From: Macrothele yani
Taxonomy: Eukaryota > Arthropoda > Arachnida > Araneae > Macrothelidae
Assembly (NCBI GenBank): GCA_039090855.1
Contig: CM077013.1
Coordinates: 134,375,240 to 134,439,239 of the forward strand
Direction of reading: 5' to 3'
DNA length: 64,000 nt
The notes under the pieces were generated by a model. That model made no database searches. It was not told where the DNA came from and saw nothing but the letters and a program-made list of their open reading frames with translations. Shown piece after piece: positions 10,049 through 19,727 of this stretch. Position 1 is the stretch's first letter. Each line of letters starts with the position of its first letter. Made by a program: the position numbers and the translations under genes.

Positions 10049-11878
10049 ATGATTCCACAACTTAAATCTTGGCCCTCAGTCTCCGGCAGCTGGAATGTAC
10101 CTGGCCAAGGCAGCGGCCAGTGCGACATGAAGGCAGAGGGTGCTAAGAATCCCCGGAGGACCGGACTAGGCTGCCATCTGATGCTGACCTTGGCTACGTA
10201 CAATGGACGCTCCCTATCTTCTGATTCAAGGCTTCTTGAATTGGAAGAGGAACTACAAAGGATAAAGTGAGACATCGTGGGGCTAAGTGAGGTAAAGAGA
10301 AAAGGAGAAGATCTCATCGAACTGAAAAGTGGACATCTCTTCTACTATCGTGGGACAGATACTGGCAGAACTAGTGGTGTTGGATTTATAATAAACAAGA
10401 AACTGAAGGATAAAGTTGTAGAAGTTGAAAGTTCCTCTGACAGAGCTGCACGACTTGTTATCCAACTCTCGAAAAGATACCAGGCTCAGATTATTCAAAC
10501 TTATGCACCCACCACAAGTCATCCCGAAGAAGAAATTGAAGAATTTTATGAGGAAATTTGTCATCTAAATAATAAAGGTAAGCAGCACTTGAAAATAATT
10601 ATGGGAGATTTCAATGCAAAAATAGGGCAACGGCAACAGAATGAAACTTCAGTAGGTAAATTCGGTCACGGCAACAGAAACCAGCGTGGAAATACTCTCG
10701 TTGAGTTTGCAGAGGCAGAAGGGTTTTTCATCTTGAACTCCTTCTTCAAGAAAAAGCCACACAGAAAATGGACATGGAGACATCCAAATGAGACGACAAG
10801 TGAAATTGATTTTATTATGTGTAACAAAAAACTCGTCATAGAAGACTGCAGTGTGCTAAACTAGTTCAACACAGGTAGTGACCATAGATTGGTGAGATGT
10901 AAAATGCACCTCAACACTAAACTTGAACGTGGCAAGCTCATAAGACAAACAAAATCTATTGACATAACCAACCTTAAAAAACACCATAATACCTTCAAGT
11001 TGGAACTGAAGAACAGGTTCTCTGCTTCGGAAGGCCTAACATCGGAAGAAGTGGACATCTCTGAAGTTAACAGAAAAGTAACCAAAGCTCTTATGGAAAC
11101 AGCAACAAAATTAGCTGGGTCTAAGAACAAGTTGCATGTAAATAAATGATCAGGAAAAACGAAAATGTTGATGCAAAAAAGAAGAGAGATGAGGACAACT
11201 AAAGAAGATGTGACTTCCAAAGTGGAATATATAGAGCTATGCAAGACAGTAAGAAAAAGTATCACTGAAGACGTAAGAAAATTCAACTGTGAACTAGTAA
11301 GGAAAGCAATTGAAAACAACCAAAGCCTAAAGATAGCAAAGGGACATCTCAGTAAGGGAAGAAAACAGATTATGGCACTGAAAAAAGAAGATGGTTCTGT
11401 AACAAGAAATAGAGGCGAAATTTTGACAAGAGTGAAAGATTTCTACTCCAAATTATATGAAAGGGATGATATATGCACTCCAGACATCATGAAAGATACC
11501 AGTACCAGAGTTCCTCCAGTCCTTCCAGCAGAAGTTGCACATGCAATCAAGAACATGAAGCGGGGAAAAGCTCCAGGAGAAGATGGAATTACTGTAGACA
11601 TCATACAAGAAGCAAGTGGAGAAATAGAAACAATACTCGCCCAAATTTTCACTCGATGCCTTAATGAAGGGAAGATTCCTGAGGATTGGAACACCGCTAC
11701 AATGATCCTGCTACATAAGAAAGGTGACGTTGAGGATCTCGGAAACTACAGACCTATCAGCCTCCTATCAGTAGTTTATAAAATCTTCACTAAAGTTCTT
11801 TCACACCGCTTGAAGGTAACACTGGACATGGCTCAACCGAGAGAACAAGCTGATTCAGGAGTGGCTACAGCACAATAG
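10049..11878 (+). pseudogene. LINE copy C endonuclease and N-terminal RT
   Basis: Frames 10049-10270, 10277-10864, 10889-11149 and 11165-11878 read in sequence as one interrupted protein. The endonuclease motifs TYNGRSL, GLSEVKRKG, QTYAPTTS, MGDFNAKIG, TSEIDFI and GSDHRLV are all present. The last segment carries the RT fingers: GEDGITVDII, GKIPEDWNTATMILLHKKGD and NYRPISLLSVVYKI. Compared with copy B, the interruptions are point stops plus one single-base deletion, so decay was recent or modest. Confidence 0.88.
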
Positions 11879-11889
11879 ATCATATCCAC

Positions 11890-12993
11890 GTGCTGAGAGA
11901 ACTAATTGAAAGAGCGAGGGAATATGAACTTCCATTGTGCATGGCTTTTATCGATTATGAAAAAGCCTTTGATTCGGTGAAACCATCAGCAGTTACAATG
12001 GCTCTGAAAACCTGCGGTATTGAAGATGCATACATTAATATTATTAATAACATCTATGAAAATGCAAGTGCAAAGATTCGGCTGTTTGAAAATACAACAC
12101 ACATAAAAATTGGAAAGGGAGTGAGACAAGGTGACACCATATCTCCGAAGCTCTTTAATGCCACATTGGAGGGTGTTTTTCAGTCGTTGAGCTGGGAAAA
12201 CAAGGGGATAAAGATTAATGGAGATTATCTAACCCACCTTCGTTTTGCTGACGACGTAGTCATTTTTGCAACTACCCCATCAGAGCTGCAGAGTATGATC
12301 CAGGAACTTGCTGACAAGAGTAAAGAAGTGGGATTAAAAATGAACTTTCAGAAGGCAAAAGTAATGTTCAATGCTTTTACAAGAAATAAAGATTTATCGA
12401 TTGATGGAGAAAAGCTGGAGATAACAGACACGTACGTTTATCTTGGGCAGCAGATATCAAGTGAGGGTCACATTGACGAAGAAATTAATCGGCGTACAAA
12501 ACTTGCCTGGAGAGCTTTTGGAAGAAACAGCATAATTTTCAAGAGCAATATGCCATTATGTTTTAAAAGAAAAGCGTTTGATCAATGCATCCTTCCAGTG
12601 CTTACGTATGGTGCAGAGACGTGGACCTTAACTAAAAGAGACATACAAAGGCTGCAGACAACTCAAAGAAGGATGGATAGGTGCATACTTGGTGTAACCA
12701 GGAGAGATAAGAAGAGGAACTCGTGGATCCGAAAAATGACAAGAGTGGAAGACATCATGATCAGAGTTAAATCCCTGAAATGGCAATGGGCTGGACATAC
12801 TGCCAGAAGGACAGATCATCGATGGACAGCCGAAATTTTAGATTGGATTCCAAGGGACAGGAAAAGACCCAGAAGAAGACCACATGGGAGATGGGTGGAT
12901 GAAATTCGAAAGTATGCAGGGGTGACATGGAGGAGACTGGCACAAGACAGACCGTTGTGGAGGAAACTTGGGGAGACCTTCGTCCAGCAGTGA
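11890..12993 (+). pseudogene. LINE copy C reverse transcriptase palm, thumb and C-terminus
   Basis: A 367-residue frame holds AFIDYEKAFDSV, VRQGDTISPKLF, LRFADDVVIFA and GLKMNFQKAK, that is motifs A to D with all catalytic Asp residues. The C-terminal segment includes TYGAETWTLTKRD, GVTRRDKKRNSWI, WQWAGHTARRTDHRW and a final LGETFVQQ, which looks like the natural C-terminus shared with copy D (37187-37906). It would copy the element RNA into DNA at the nicked target. It is out of frame with the upstream half because of the one-base deletion near 11851. Confidence 0.9.
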
Positions 12994-13589
12994 ATTGATA
13001 ATGGTTGACAATGATGATGATGATGATGATATATATATTAAGTTTATATGTATAAATTGAGTTTCGAATTTATAATTCAAAGCAGGTCATATTTTTCCGG
13101 GTCACTTACAGGTCCGGATCGGATCGGGTCGGGTCAAGTTATGGGAGGTCCGGGTCCGGCATTTTTGACCTGTTTCCAACTCTGTTTAGTAGATAATCAG
13201 TCAGAAAGGATTATTGTCAGTCATCCCAGTAAATGACCATTTTGTTTGAGAAACTAAGCTAAAGCAGCGTTTTCTGATGCACAAGTTCACTTGTTGCAGT
13301 CTCTTTTTTGAAAGCGAATATATTCGATCGAGCTCATTTCAGCCGATTTTTCTAACCCCAAGTTAATTCGTTGCAGCCGGTTAAAGGGTTAATCTATGGG
13401 CATCGTGCTACTTTTATCTAGGACGCCCTGTATAATAATAATGATGATCTTATGCCGTTAACTTGGAAATAAGAAACAGTTAAATCACGGAGTTAAGAAC
13501 GTAAACATTTTTGAACTACTTGTAATTTAAAGATTAATTTCCATACAAACCACAATCTCATGCTTTTAAAATAATGACGCGATTCACAA

Positions 13590-14075
13590 AAATTCACTGA
13601 TAACTATTTTACAAAAAAAAATTTAATTATAATAAACTAGCGTATACAAAACGGCTAATGATATCCTGAATAGCCCATGGCCCCTAAAATAAGAAAAATG
13701 TCAAGTCGAGTAATTACATGTTTTTCAACTTATATACACACATTTGCAATCTATAAAACTAAAATTAATCAATTTTAATTACTAACATAATAATCCTTTA
13801 GTGCTTTTTTAAACGATACAAAACTGGCATTGATTTCACATCCCGGGGGTAATGAGCATTAATAATAAAATACAACGCATTAGTACGAGTCCTTGGAATT
13901 AAAAAGTTATCGTACACAAGAGTTTGATAATTATGTTCAGAATAACATAAATCTATTAAATTGATATGTTTCTTGGCATAATAAACACGCTCATGCAGTA
14001 ACATCAGTTGATAACTATAATCTCTCAAAGATCAATAATTTATAAAGACTAAACAGGATTTCCACGTTTTCCAGT
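13590..14075 (-). pseudogene. LINE (CR1/Jockey-like) RT C-terminus and 3' UTR
   Basis: The minus-strand frame 14028-13798 reads LRDYSYQLMLLHERVYYAKK ... FLIPRTRTNALYF and then PRDVKSMPVLYRLKK. This is the usual end of CR1/Jockey-type RT proteins: an R-T-R motif, then a short final helix similar to 'SLPVFKRLLKDYL'. A one-base shift puts the final ALKDYYV in another frame. Downstream (13780-13600) is AT-rich, probably 3' UTR. Together with 15139-15610 it seems to be one element split by the tandem array at 14117-15130. Confidence 0.6.
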
Positions 14076-14116
14076 GGATTCAACAAACGAAAATATCTTT
14101 TTTTTTTTTTTTTTAC

Positions 14117-15130
14117 GCTTTCCAACCGTAGGTTGAAGAAGCGTATATGCTCCAGCTTTTTCCGTCCGTCCGTCTGTCGGCACGATATAACTCACGTAAA
14201 AATGGTTCGATTTCGATGAAATTTTAGTATGTGGTAGGGGACCACCAGGGGACGAACCCTATTGAAAATGGGTGCAGTGGGGTCAAAGGTCACGCCATAA
14301 GAGCAGGATCCATTCAATTGCCCTTATGCGTCATAACTTGCGTAAATATAGTTCGATTTCGATGAAATTTTAGTATGTGGTAGGGGACCACCAGGGAACG
14401 AACATTACAGAAAATCGGTGAAGTGGGGTCAAAGGTCACGCCATAAGAGCGGGATCCATTTCATTGCCTTTATATGCGTCATAACATGCGTAAATATGGT
14501 TCGATTTCGATGAAATTTCAGTATGCGGTAGGGAACTACCTGGGCACGAACCCTATTGAAAATTGGCAAATTGGGGTCAAAGGTCAGGCAGGTCATAAGA
14601 GCGGGATTTATTCCATTGCCCTTATGCGTCATAACTTGCGTAAAAATGGTTCGATTTCGATGAAATTTTAGTATTTGGTAAGGAACCACCTGGGGACGTA
14701 CCCTATTGAAAATGGGCGAAATGGGGTCAAAGGTCAGGATACTGGAGTGGGATCCATTCTATTGCCCTTATGCATCATAACTTACCAAAAAATGTTTCGA
14801 TTGCGACAAAACGTTATGTTGTTCCGGAGGTATAGTGAACCGGTTCTGTTGAATATCAACGAAATGGGGTCAAAGGTCATAGCACAAAAGCGAGATTTAT
14901 TCCACAGCCATTATTCTCATAACTTGCGTAAAACTGCTTCTATTGCGACAAAACTTTAGTATGTTATTCTTGAGGTGTACTGAACCAGTTCTGTTGAATA
15001 TCATCGAAATGGGGTCAAAGGTCAGGACACAGGAGCGATATTTATTCCACAGCCATTATCCTCATAACTTGAGTAATAATTTCTGGTATGTTGGAAAGCG
15101 CATCATAATCAATGCATTGCATGATTTTAC
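14117..15130. repeat. Tandem array, ~7 units of ~149 bp, led by a poly-T and a TIR-like sequence
   Basis: ATAACTTGCGTAAA-type motifs recur at about 14182, 14333, 14481, 14631, 14776, 14917 and 15062. Each is followed by TTCGATTTCGATGAAATTT (or TTCTATTGCGACAAAACTTT) and GGGGTCAAAGGTCA. The array starts with ACGCTTTCCAACCGTAGGTT and a CCGTCCGTCCGTCTGTC run. The same leader and units occur at 41347-42480. It appears to interrupt a CR1/Jockey-like LINE. Confidence 0.88.
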
Positions 15131-15138
15131 TGACTTGT

Positions 15139-15610
15139 TTTTTATACAGAAGGAATTCTATTAATGTTACATTTAGTTGTCCTACCCCAAGCAAGAATAC
15201 AATAAGACAAGTAGAGACAAATAAAAGAATAATAGAGTGTTAATTTAATATTAAATATCGATAGACTGGAGACTAGATAAAAGTCCTGTTGGAGCTCTCA
15301 AGTCCCGCGAAATTAACTTCAACATGGGCATCCCACTTCAATATTCCCCTGAAACAAAACACCTAAAAACTAAACCTTTTCTTGAAAAATCAAAGGAATA
15401 TCATTCAAAATCATTTCCGGTAGAGTCTCAACTCGAGCTTTTCAGCCAAAAGAAAAACATACATTTAGTTTTTGTGATATTAAGAGTTAACAAATTGCAA
15501 CGAAATCAATTATCGTAAAAGAAAAAAATCAATTTACACTAAAAAGGTAATTTCTTCTAAATGCATATGCTTAAAGTGACATTTCATTTAGAATTCTATC
15601 CCTTTCACCC
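15139..15610 (-). pseudogene. LINE (CR1/Jockey-like) RT fragment
   Basis: On the minus strand, in changing frames, one can read KWDAHVEVNFAGL, then LYYSFICLYLSYCILAWGRT and INRI. The sequence YxxxIxxYLxYCxLAWG is the characteristic thumb-region signature of CR1/Jockey/RTE-like reverse transcriptases, and KWDxHI precedes it by the expected distance. Several stops interrupt it. It probably continues at 14075-13590 beyond the tandem array. Confidence 0.6.
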
Positions 15611-15706
15611 CATCCTCCTCAGTCTCTAAGTCTTATTATTATTATTATTACTAGCGTATAGCCGGTCCTAGAACAGTTGTTTTTAAGCTTTAAACAAATA
15701 TTAATA

Positions 15707-17282
15707 CAGTAAAGCACCGTTTATACGTCTCAGCGTTCGAATTACCCTGTGGTCCGCAGGCCATTGGCGAGTAAAACTTCCGTCGAACCACTGAACTATT
15801 GATTTTGCTGGCCTGGATGGCCATTAAGTTTTTATTTTTTCCTAATTTGTCACGAGTTAAAAAATTAATTTCTGTTTCTTTAACCTTGCTGTATGGTTTT
15901 CTTCTTAGGCGGCAAACTTATGATAGGTTTAAAAACAAATATTGGAAACAATTCCAATGAAACAATATGTGTTATTTTCTACATATATTGTAAATGTCTT
16001 TAAAAATTTTTTCGTTATTTTTTCTTTACGGACCAGTGGGCATTTTGGTGGACCAGTGGTTTACAAATTCTCGTGATCCGCTGGGCCAGTAGATTTATTT
16101 CTAATTCTAACACTGCGTCTTTTAAGGGATCGTTCACAAAAGACGTATAACTGAGAACGACGTATAACTGAAATTAAATTATAAAATGCGAAGCGAATTT
16201 CTTTGGTTCATACGTATAATATGTACAGTTCACTACTGTAGTACCAGTTACGTATAATGAAAATATATTTTGTTATGTATTAAATATTTACACGTTATGT
16301 ATACAGTATATTAAAGAAATTCTTTAAAGTTTAATTTAAAAAAAATCAAATTGTACTAAAATTACATATATTTAACATACAGCTAAGAAAAATGCATACC
16401 TTTATTTCAGTATCACATCTTGATTAAATATGTTAACACTCTTTCGAACAAGAAAAACTGCTGGATCACATCGACCGTTAATAAGCACTTTTAAATTAAT
16501 TTGAAAAGTCTTTTAGTGACGTTTGCCTGGTTGTTTGATTTTGAGTTTTAAGGAGAGTACTATGGATTGAATTAAATTCTCCAAACCTTTTCTCACTGGA
16601 GTTGGCATTAAAAACAAAGAAATTTCTCAGTGTATCAATACCATGCATTTAATCTCGAAAGAACGGTCGAACGGGTTCTTCATTTTCTTCATGACTGCTG
16701 CTGGAATGTTCATTCTCCAAATTAGTGTCTATTCTTTCTTCTACTGTGCACAGTTTTGAAGTGATCATATCAGCATCGCAATTTACATACTCCTTGAAGG
16801 TTATATCTATACTCTCAGGAGTTTCCAATCCTCATCATCCATAATCACAATTTCTTCATCGCTTTCGTAACCGTCGACGCTTTCGTTTGTTTCCGAGATT
16901 GGAAAACCTCCTTTGACGAAACAACGAAGCAATCTAACCCCCCCCTTCATTCAAGGTCTTCTGACGGAAAAGGGGAGCCCCCCCCGCACCTTCGTGTATA
17001 CCGCCTATCTTCGTAGCCCCCACTGGTCAATGGGCGGTTCTTCTGTCTCTGCTGGAGAAACACGCCTCGAGTCTGCGTTCGAAAAGGGTGTCAATGAATG
17101 ACTCAGATAAGAAATATTTGACCTTAGTGGCGAACTTCGACTAACCAATGGGTCGAAGTTACGCGTCGTATAAACGAAATGTTTTACTATTAAAATGAAT
17201 AGGAATTAATCGGGACCGACCGGAAACGACATATAAATGTAAAAGACGTGTAACCGAGAAACGTATAAACGGTGCTTTACTG
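15707..17282 (-). mobile_element. Tigger/pogo-like DNA transposon relic
   Basis: Terminal inverted repeats CAGTAAAGCACCGTTTATAC (15707) and its complement ending GGTGCTTTACTG (17282) are flanked by TA on both sides, the pogo/Tigger pattern. The interior, about 1.58 kb, is AT-rich and decayed. Only the transposase C-terminus can still be read (16500-16900). A GC-richer block with C runs at 16930-17170 may be an unrelated insertion. It lies 11 bp from the Helitron end at 17294. Confidence 0.75.
16500..16900 (-). pseudogene. Tigger-like transposase C-terminal tail
   Basis: Reading the minus strand across small frame changes gives ESDEEIVIMDDEDW, then FKEYVNCDADMITSKLCTVEE, NTNLENEHSSSS and QNQTTRQTSLKDF. 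An acidic stretch followed by a few helices and a closing 'Q-T-x-L-x-D/S-F' is typical of Tigger/pogo transposase C-termini. The DDE catalytic core is not recognisable, and stops are frequent. Identification depends on position between pogo-type termini. Confidence 0.5.
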
Positions 17283-17369
17283 TATATAGGGTACTAGATG
17301 AAAGCCGTTGTGACGTGCCTGCCCAGCAGGACGCACACGACATAAAGGCAGATATCAGCGATAACGAAC

Positions 17370-17441
17370 GTCCGCGTAGCTCAATTGGTAGAGCAACTTA
17401 TTCCGGAATGAAGGGACCCGGGTTCCAGCCCGGCGTGGACC
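17370..17441 (+). other. tRNA-like sequence inside the Helitron (pseudo-tRNA)
   Basis: The sequence folds as a tRNA for three arms: acceptor GTCCGCG/CGTGGAC (one G-T pair), D arm GCTC/GAGC with AATTGGTA loop, and T arm CCGGG/CCCGG with TTCCAGC loop. The anticodon stem positions do not pair, and the loop would read CCG (Arg). So it is a decayed tRNA or SINE head, not a functional tRNA. Pol III A and B box positions are present. It is antisense to the Helitron helicase. Confidence 0.6.
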
Positions 17442-17524
17442 AAAAATGATTGAGAAATTTACTTTCGTTATACCGTCAATAATGACGGGGGGGGATAAAA
17501 TTTATGAAACAGAAGTTTTTGAGT

Positions 17525-17830
17525 TCAAATTTTTGATATTGAGTTTTTGAGTTGCATGTCAATAGATGGCGACGTTGGCTCACAGCTTTCTGAAAATCTC
17601 CCAAGCAGTCGGTTATGGAATTTGATACGACGGGCTGTCTGTCTGTTATGTGTTTTGTATAAAACCTTTAGTCCGTATTTCGTTAACACTTCCTGGTTAC
17701 CAACATTTTTGGTATTCACTGACTGTGAACTTTGTATCAATTCCCCCTGTTCTTTTCCGTGAACTATTTTTATCTTGACGTCATCACATCGTCGTACTCT
17801 CGACGTTGCCACATACAGATGGCTAAACAC
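17525..17830 (-). pseudogene. Helitron helicase C-terminus
   Basis: A 101-residue minus-strand frame begins MFSHLYVATSRVRRCDDVKI. This matches motif VI of PIF1-type helicases in Helitrons, normally F-S-H-G-Q-L-Y-V-A-x-S-R-V, here with two residues (G, Q) lost. In these helicases the Arg of this motif contacts ATP. It is followed by a short tail. The Rep nuclease and helicase motifs I-V are absent, so the protein cannot drive rolling-circle transposition. Position within exact Helitron termini supports the call. Confidence 0.75.
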
Positions 17831-18143
17831 CGGTTCAGGTAGTGAACCAAAATTCCTGATGTAAAGTTTTCGTATCTCTAACTAGTTGACCGTGTGATGT
17901 AACGCATCTCTGACGTCATGTGAGAATGATTTGGATTAGGTGACGTCACACCAGCAGCTGTGTTCTTTGTTGCTATGACAACAGAACAAAGTGACATACG
18001 CATGGACTGCGCGCGTGTAGGTTATGACGTCACCTACACGAAAAGCTAAGCGTGGCGTCACAAACATTTGTTTCTCGGTTGTTGCTATGACGACTTAAAA
18101 AGGGGCACGGAGGAGGAGGGCTCTAGCAAATTATATATTAGGA

Positions 18144-19673
18144 TGTTGCCCGTCCTGTGAGGGAGTGAAATTTTTAATTGAAGCAGATTGGAAACAAATA
18201 AAATACACGCCAGATTTCTGTAAGGAAACATGGTAAAAACTTACATAGTAGGAACTCATTTATGTTGGAACTAAAAATTATATGCTATTTGTTTCCGTTT
18301 TTCAAAAGATCTCGCGATAAATAACATTCTGTGTAAAATATTTGTTGTCTAAAAATTGTAGATTAGAGCATTTAGATCGATATTTTACAAAATGTCTAAT
18401 ACAATCAGCACTAAATTCAGAAAGTCGTTTTCGTGTAAACTTAATAACTTTTAAATTGATTTTTCACGTTAAATTACTTTTTCTCCGGCACACTTGGTAT
18501 TCCCAGCACGGCTTGTTCTAGACTGTCCTATTCGACGGTTAGTTTGAAACTTCATACCAAAGCTTTTTCTACCAAATAGTGCGATATCTGGTATTACAAA
18601 TAGGAACTATCTAAACGTTGGATGTTAGCGTCCTTTGCTCGTTTCTTTTATTTTCATCGAACACCTGCTGCAAGTTTGTTTACATTTTGTGAGTTTCAGT
18701 TGCACCGATGCAGCCAGCCAGCGGTGCGTTGCAAAGAATTATGGGATCACGACCCTGGACAATTGTTGAGAAGGAGAGAGGAGATGATAGCGTCCCTTCG
18801 CTGTGTGTGAACACGCTGTGTTGTTGTTCTTAAAAGAAAAACTGTTCTATAAGACTACATGTTTTATGATCTAAAAGGATTCTCGCAGGAATAAGCTGTG
18901 TTTGCATGAACTTCTAAAGGGAACATTAATCATGGTAAGACTGTTTAAAACAGACGAAATAGTCTTAAAGCACGGTGTCATTATTGTTAACAATAACTCA
19001 TTCGTTTTATGTTTATTATATATCCGTCAACTTTCGATACCATTTTAGTTGTGTGTTTAGTCAAGAACAAACAACTTAAATCAGCAGTCTGTCGATTATG
19101 AACATAGTTACCGTTGCAAATCTTTTTTTAGTTTTTAACTTACACCATCACTAAATTCTCGGCGATGCGCTATTGGAGCGACATCTGCTTTTAGATGCAG
19201 TCTTGCTCACTTTGATATCTCAAGATTTCAGTTTTTTTTTTTTTTTTTTTTTTTGTAGGTCAGAGCGTTTAGATAGATTGATATTTTGCAAAATATGTTA
19301 TATAGTCAGCACTAAACTCGGAAGTTAGTTAAATTAAAAAATAATTAAAGCCTACAAATTAATATTCGAATTGTGCTAAATTAAATCAATGTACAACCGC
19401 AATTTGCCGTGATGCCGTGATGTTAAGATTTTAATTCGAATTTTGCAAATGGAAAAAATAGAACTCTAGTCATTGATAATCCAATGTTTTTACATTAGCA
19501 CGCGATCACCTTGGCATCTAAAAGTGATCGCATGCTATTATGTATACAGCAGGCAATCATTTTGACATCGCGACAGCACACACGAATCGTTCGATAAGTG
19601 ATGGCGCAACAATGCAGACGTTGCTATGACGTCAAGCGTTTCGGAGAGATAGGCAGATCTGGGTGCTCATACA

Positions 19674-19676
<3 letters not shown>
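18144..19676. other. Unassigned stretch; diverged ~85-bp direct repeat; possible exon-1-like site
   Basis: No transposon protein is visible. A segment at about 18350-18435 (TAGATCGATATTTTACAAAAT ... CAGCACTAAA) recurs in diverged form at 19252-19340. A GC-richer patch at 18600-18800 is followed at 18932 by ATGGTAAGA, that is an ATG immediately abutting a consensus 5' splice site. This resembles, but does not prove, a first exon ending in the start codon. Confidence 0.4.

Positions 19677-19707
<31 letters not shown>
19677..19707. repeat. (TTA)n microsatellite
   Basis: A run of about ten TTA/ATT triplets directly precedes the mariner end at 19728. Confidence 0.95.
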
Positions 19708-19727
19708 GTGTTTTGTTTGCAAAAATA

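Larger units (their letters stand above)
9838..13031 (+). mobile_element. RTE/BovB-type LINE, copy C (near full length, broken ORF)
   Basis: This is the plus-strand partner of copy B. It starts GGATGTAAGGTCAGGTGATG and ends in an (ATG)n tail at about 13031, followed by ATATATAT and the 27-bp shared flank. It retains both the endonuclease and the RT. Nonsense changes interrupt it at about 10268 (Trp to stop), 10862 and 11147, and a one-base deletion occurs near 11851, compared with copy B, which reads through those positions. It is the better-preserved RT of the pair. Confidence 0.9.
6478..13080. repeat. Giant imperfect inverted repeat (arms ~3.25 kb, spacer ~100 bp)
   Basis: The arm 6478-9735 is the reverse complement of 9838-13080. 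The arms hold the two LINE copies B and C. They also share a 27-bp non-LINE sequence outside the LINE 3' tails: TTGAATTATAAATTCGAAAC... at 6478-6504 and its reverse complement at 13054-13080. Outside these 27 bp the flanks differ. The 102-bp spacer includes a duplicate of hAT sequence. Arm differences are scattered single substitutions and small indels (a few percent by eye). Confidence 0.85.
5486..13184 (+). mobile_element. hAT transposon with perfect 8-bp TSD, split by the LINE pair
   Basis: The element starts CAGAGATGGAAACGGGTCA at 5486 and ends TGACCTGTTTCCAACTCTG at 13184, which are imperfect inverted repeats. It is flanked by identical 8-bp duplications TTTAGTAG at 5478-5485 and 13185-13192, as expected for hAT. 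An N-terminal BED-type zinc finger fragment lies at 5956-6276. The rest of the transposase is missing, and the interior from 6478 to 13080 is the inverted LINE pair. The sequence at 13081-13184 is a GGGTCGGGTC-rich subterminal region, like that behind the left end. Confidence 0.85.
5147..13388. mobile_element. piggyBac-like (TTAA-flanked) non-autonomous element, split by hAT
   Basis: The left terminus CCCTTTAAGCGGCCG at 5147 follows TTAA (5143-5146). The right terminus, reverse complement CCCTTTAACCGGCTGC, ends at 13388 and is followed by TTAA (13389-13392). TTAA target duplication with CCCTTT termini is the piggyBac pattern. Without the nested hAT element (5478-13184) the element is only about 540 bp and shows no transposase, so it would be a MITE. 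It sits inside the 5' region of the mariner-superfamily shell. Confidence 0.7.
3892..13430 (-). mobile_element. Outer shell: mariner-superfamily (DUF4817-type) transposon with nested insertions
   Basis: The two ends look like inverted termini: AGGGCGTTC at 3892 facing out to the left, and GGACGCCCTGTATA ending near 13432 facing out to the right, both bordered by TA-containing sequence. On the minus strand the 5' end is at the right. After about 40 bp it is interrupted by the piggyBac-like element, and the transposase C-terminal half resumes at 5100-4546. The N-terminal half of the transposase is missing, so this copy was internally deleted before or after the insertions. The boundaries are inferred from terminal similarity and from the transposase lying between them. 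The similarity of the two ends is short. Confidence 0.55.
17294..18143 (-). mobile_element. Short Helitron with exact termini
   Basis: On the minus strand the element begins TCCTAATATATAATTTGC (5' TC, preceded by host A at 18144) and ends CTTTCATCTAG (3' CTRR, followed by host T at 17293), so it sits between A and T as Helitrons do. A hairpin, CCTGC-loop-GCAGG (17318-17330), lies about 20 nt before the CTAG end. The element is about 850 bp. It carries the last part of the Helitron helicase (17525-17830) and a tRNA-like sequence (17370-17441). Confidence 0.8.

Noticed and set aside
16913..17101. Small Pro-rich coding gene
   Set aside because: The frame arises from C-runs inside the Tigger relic and has no start context or motif.
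17370..17441. Functional tRNA-Arg (anticodon CCG)
   Set aside because: Acceptor, D and T arms pair, but the anticodon stem has almost no pairs, and the sequence lies inside a Helitron. It is kept only as a tRNA-like remnant.
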